Assembly: GCA_029065825.1 (NCBI GenBank)
Contig: JAIEHQ010000180.1
Location: 1 to 6,991 of the forward strand
DNA: 6,991 bases
Source: Alistipes sp.
GTDB taxonomy: Bacteria; Bacteroidota; Bacteroidia; Bacteroidales; Rikenellaceae
Reading direction: 5' to 3'
Made by a program: the position numbers and the translations under genes. Below the pieces are notes generated by a model that worked only from the letters and a program-made list of their open reading frames with translations, made no database searches and was not told the DNA's origin. The number at the start of each line of letters is the position of its first letter. The stretch's first letter is position 1. Positions 6,125 through 6,991 of the stretch are shown here, piece after piece.

Positions 6125-6991
6125 TCAAAGCTCCCGCACGAATTCTGTCAGGTGGCCGACGAGCTCCTCCGAGATGGGGATTGACGGATTCATGTAGTGC
6201 GTGATCTTCTGTTGTTGGGGATCGGTCTCCTCGCTCGTTTTGAGCAGGTGGGTCATCCCCGCCACGATGATCTTGCGGGCGGCGGGCTGTGCCGCGGCGA
6301 GCGCTTCGGCGTTGTCGGCCGAGATCTGTATGTCGTTGTCGCCGTTGAGGATCAGCAGCGGCTGGCTGACGCGCCGGACCGATTCGCGCGGATCGTAACG
6401 CATCCACGAGCTCAGGTAGGGCTGTACGGCGGCGGGGAACACCGGCTGTAGCAGGGGCGGAATGTCGGTAACGGTTTTTCCCGCCTTGATGGCGGCCAGG
6501 ATCGACTGCGTCCGCAGCAGCAGCCCCGGGTTGAAGGAGATGAGTTCGCGGCCGAGCTGTGCCAGCAGGATTTCGTCGATCGGGTATCCGGCTCCGGCCA
6601 GCGAGACGACGGCCGTCACTTCGTTGGGCCGCTGGGCCGCGACCTCCAGGGCGATGAGGGCCCCTTCGCTGTGGCCGGCCAGAATGATCCGGCCGAATCC
6701 TCGTTCCCGAAGCGGGGCGATCCATGCGGCGGCATCCTCGATGTAATCTTCGAAGCGCAGCTCCTCCTGCCGGACCTCTTCCGGGCGGGCGAAGCGGCTG
6801 GCGCCGACACCCCGCTTGTCGTAGCGGAACGAGGCTATGCCTTCGTTCTCCAGCGCCCGGGCCAGCAGCAGGTAGCTGTTGGTCGTAAGCGCGCCGCCGC
6901 TGTTGCCGTTGCGGTCCGTCGGGCCCGATCCTGCGATCAGCACCACCACCGCATCGCCGCTTTGTTCGGGGGCGAGGAGGGTGCCGTGCAT
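6125..6991 (-). CDS. Alpha/beta-fold serine hydrolase (partial, 5' end outside window)
   Basis: The visible 288 residues form nearly a whole alpha/beta hydrolase domain. The first strand and oxyanion region reads VVVLIAGSGPTDRNGN (residues 15-30), followed by FRYDKRGVGAS at 55-65. The nucleophile elbow is GHSEG with Ser108, the acid is probably Asp220 (NGDNDIQI; Asp218 is the alternative) and the base is His248 (MTHLL). The GSGPTDRNGN and DKRG-G-S motifs resemble bacterial esterases or acyl-peptidase-like hydrolases of the serine aminopeptidase type (Hydrolase_4-like), whose substrates are mostly unknown. The frame is open to the right edge; the last codon in the window is ATG, but it falls at the HGTLLAP strand that is usually internal in this family. 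A preceding domain or signal peptide may therefore lie outside, and cell location cannot be judged. A strong terminator follows the TGA stop at 6125-6127, so this gene ends its own transcript. Confidence 0.88.
   Translation of the reverse strand: MHGTLLAPEQSGDAVVVLIAGSGPTDRNGNSGGALTTNSYLLLARALENEGIASFRYDKRGVGASRFARPEEVRQEELRFEDYIEDAAAWIAPLRERGFGRIILAGHSEGALIALEVAAQRPNEVTAVVSLAGAGYPIDEILLAQLGRELISFNPGLLLRTQSILAAIKAGKTVTDIPPLLQPVFPAAVQPYLSSWMRYDPRESVRRVSQPLLILNGDNDIQISADNAEALAAAQPAARKIIVAGMTHLLKTSEETDPQQQKITHYMNPSIPISEELVGHLTEFVREL

Noticed and set aside
5834..6204. Small open frames on the plus strand in and around the intergenic region
   Set aside because: They overlap the promoter, the terminator and the ends of both flanking genes, and have Arg/Gly-rich translations with no motif.

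Overview
The window looks like chromosomal DNA from a GC-rich member of the Bacteroidales, most likely Alistipes or a relative in the Rikenellaceae. The grounds are: roughly 60% GC by eye; a promoter of the Bacteroidota type (TTTG, 19 nt, TAnnTTTG); A-rich rather than Shine-Dalgarno-rich leaders before two of the starts; a DUF4923-type secreted protein; and a long glutamine-dependent NAD synthetase of the kind common in this phylum. The genus is inferred from composition and gene types, not proven.

All six genes lie on the minus strand, so the window reads from right to left. At the right edge is the C-terminal part of an alpha/beta serine hydrolase (6125-6991, N-terminus outside the window), followed by an intrinsic terminator (6037-6069). 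The intergenic region 5854-6124 also holds two weak repeat structures and a near-consensus promoter (5908-5938). From this promoter a unit of at least five genes appears to run to the left: an OPT-family oligopeptide transporter (3913-5853), peptidase T (2649-3866), glutamine-dependent NAD+ synthetase (702-2636), a secreted DUF4923-family protein (87-683) and the signal-peptide start of another exported protein (1-77). The gaps are 46, 12, 18 and 9 nt, and none contains a visible terminator.

The first two genes of the unit make functional sense together: the transporter would bring oligopeptides across the inner membrane and the cytoplasmic tripeptidase PepT would cleave tripeptides to feed amino-acid metabolism. 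NadE performs the last step of NAD+ synthesis using glutamine as nitrogen donor. It may be linked to peptide use only through nitrogen supply or simply by co-transcription. The two downstream genes encode exported proteins of unknown role.

No mobile element, CRISPR array, RNA gene, prophage or defence module is visible. The genes are full-length with intact catalytic residues, apart from the two cut by the window edges. I see ordinary housekeeping and peptide-utilisation DNA, with modest points of interest in the regulatory region and the operon layout, and no convincing new system.
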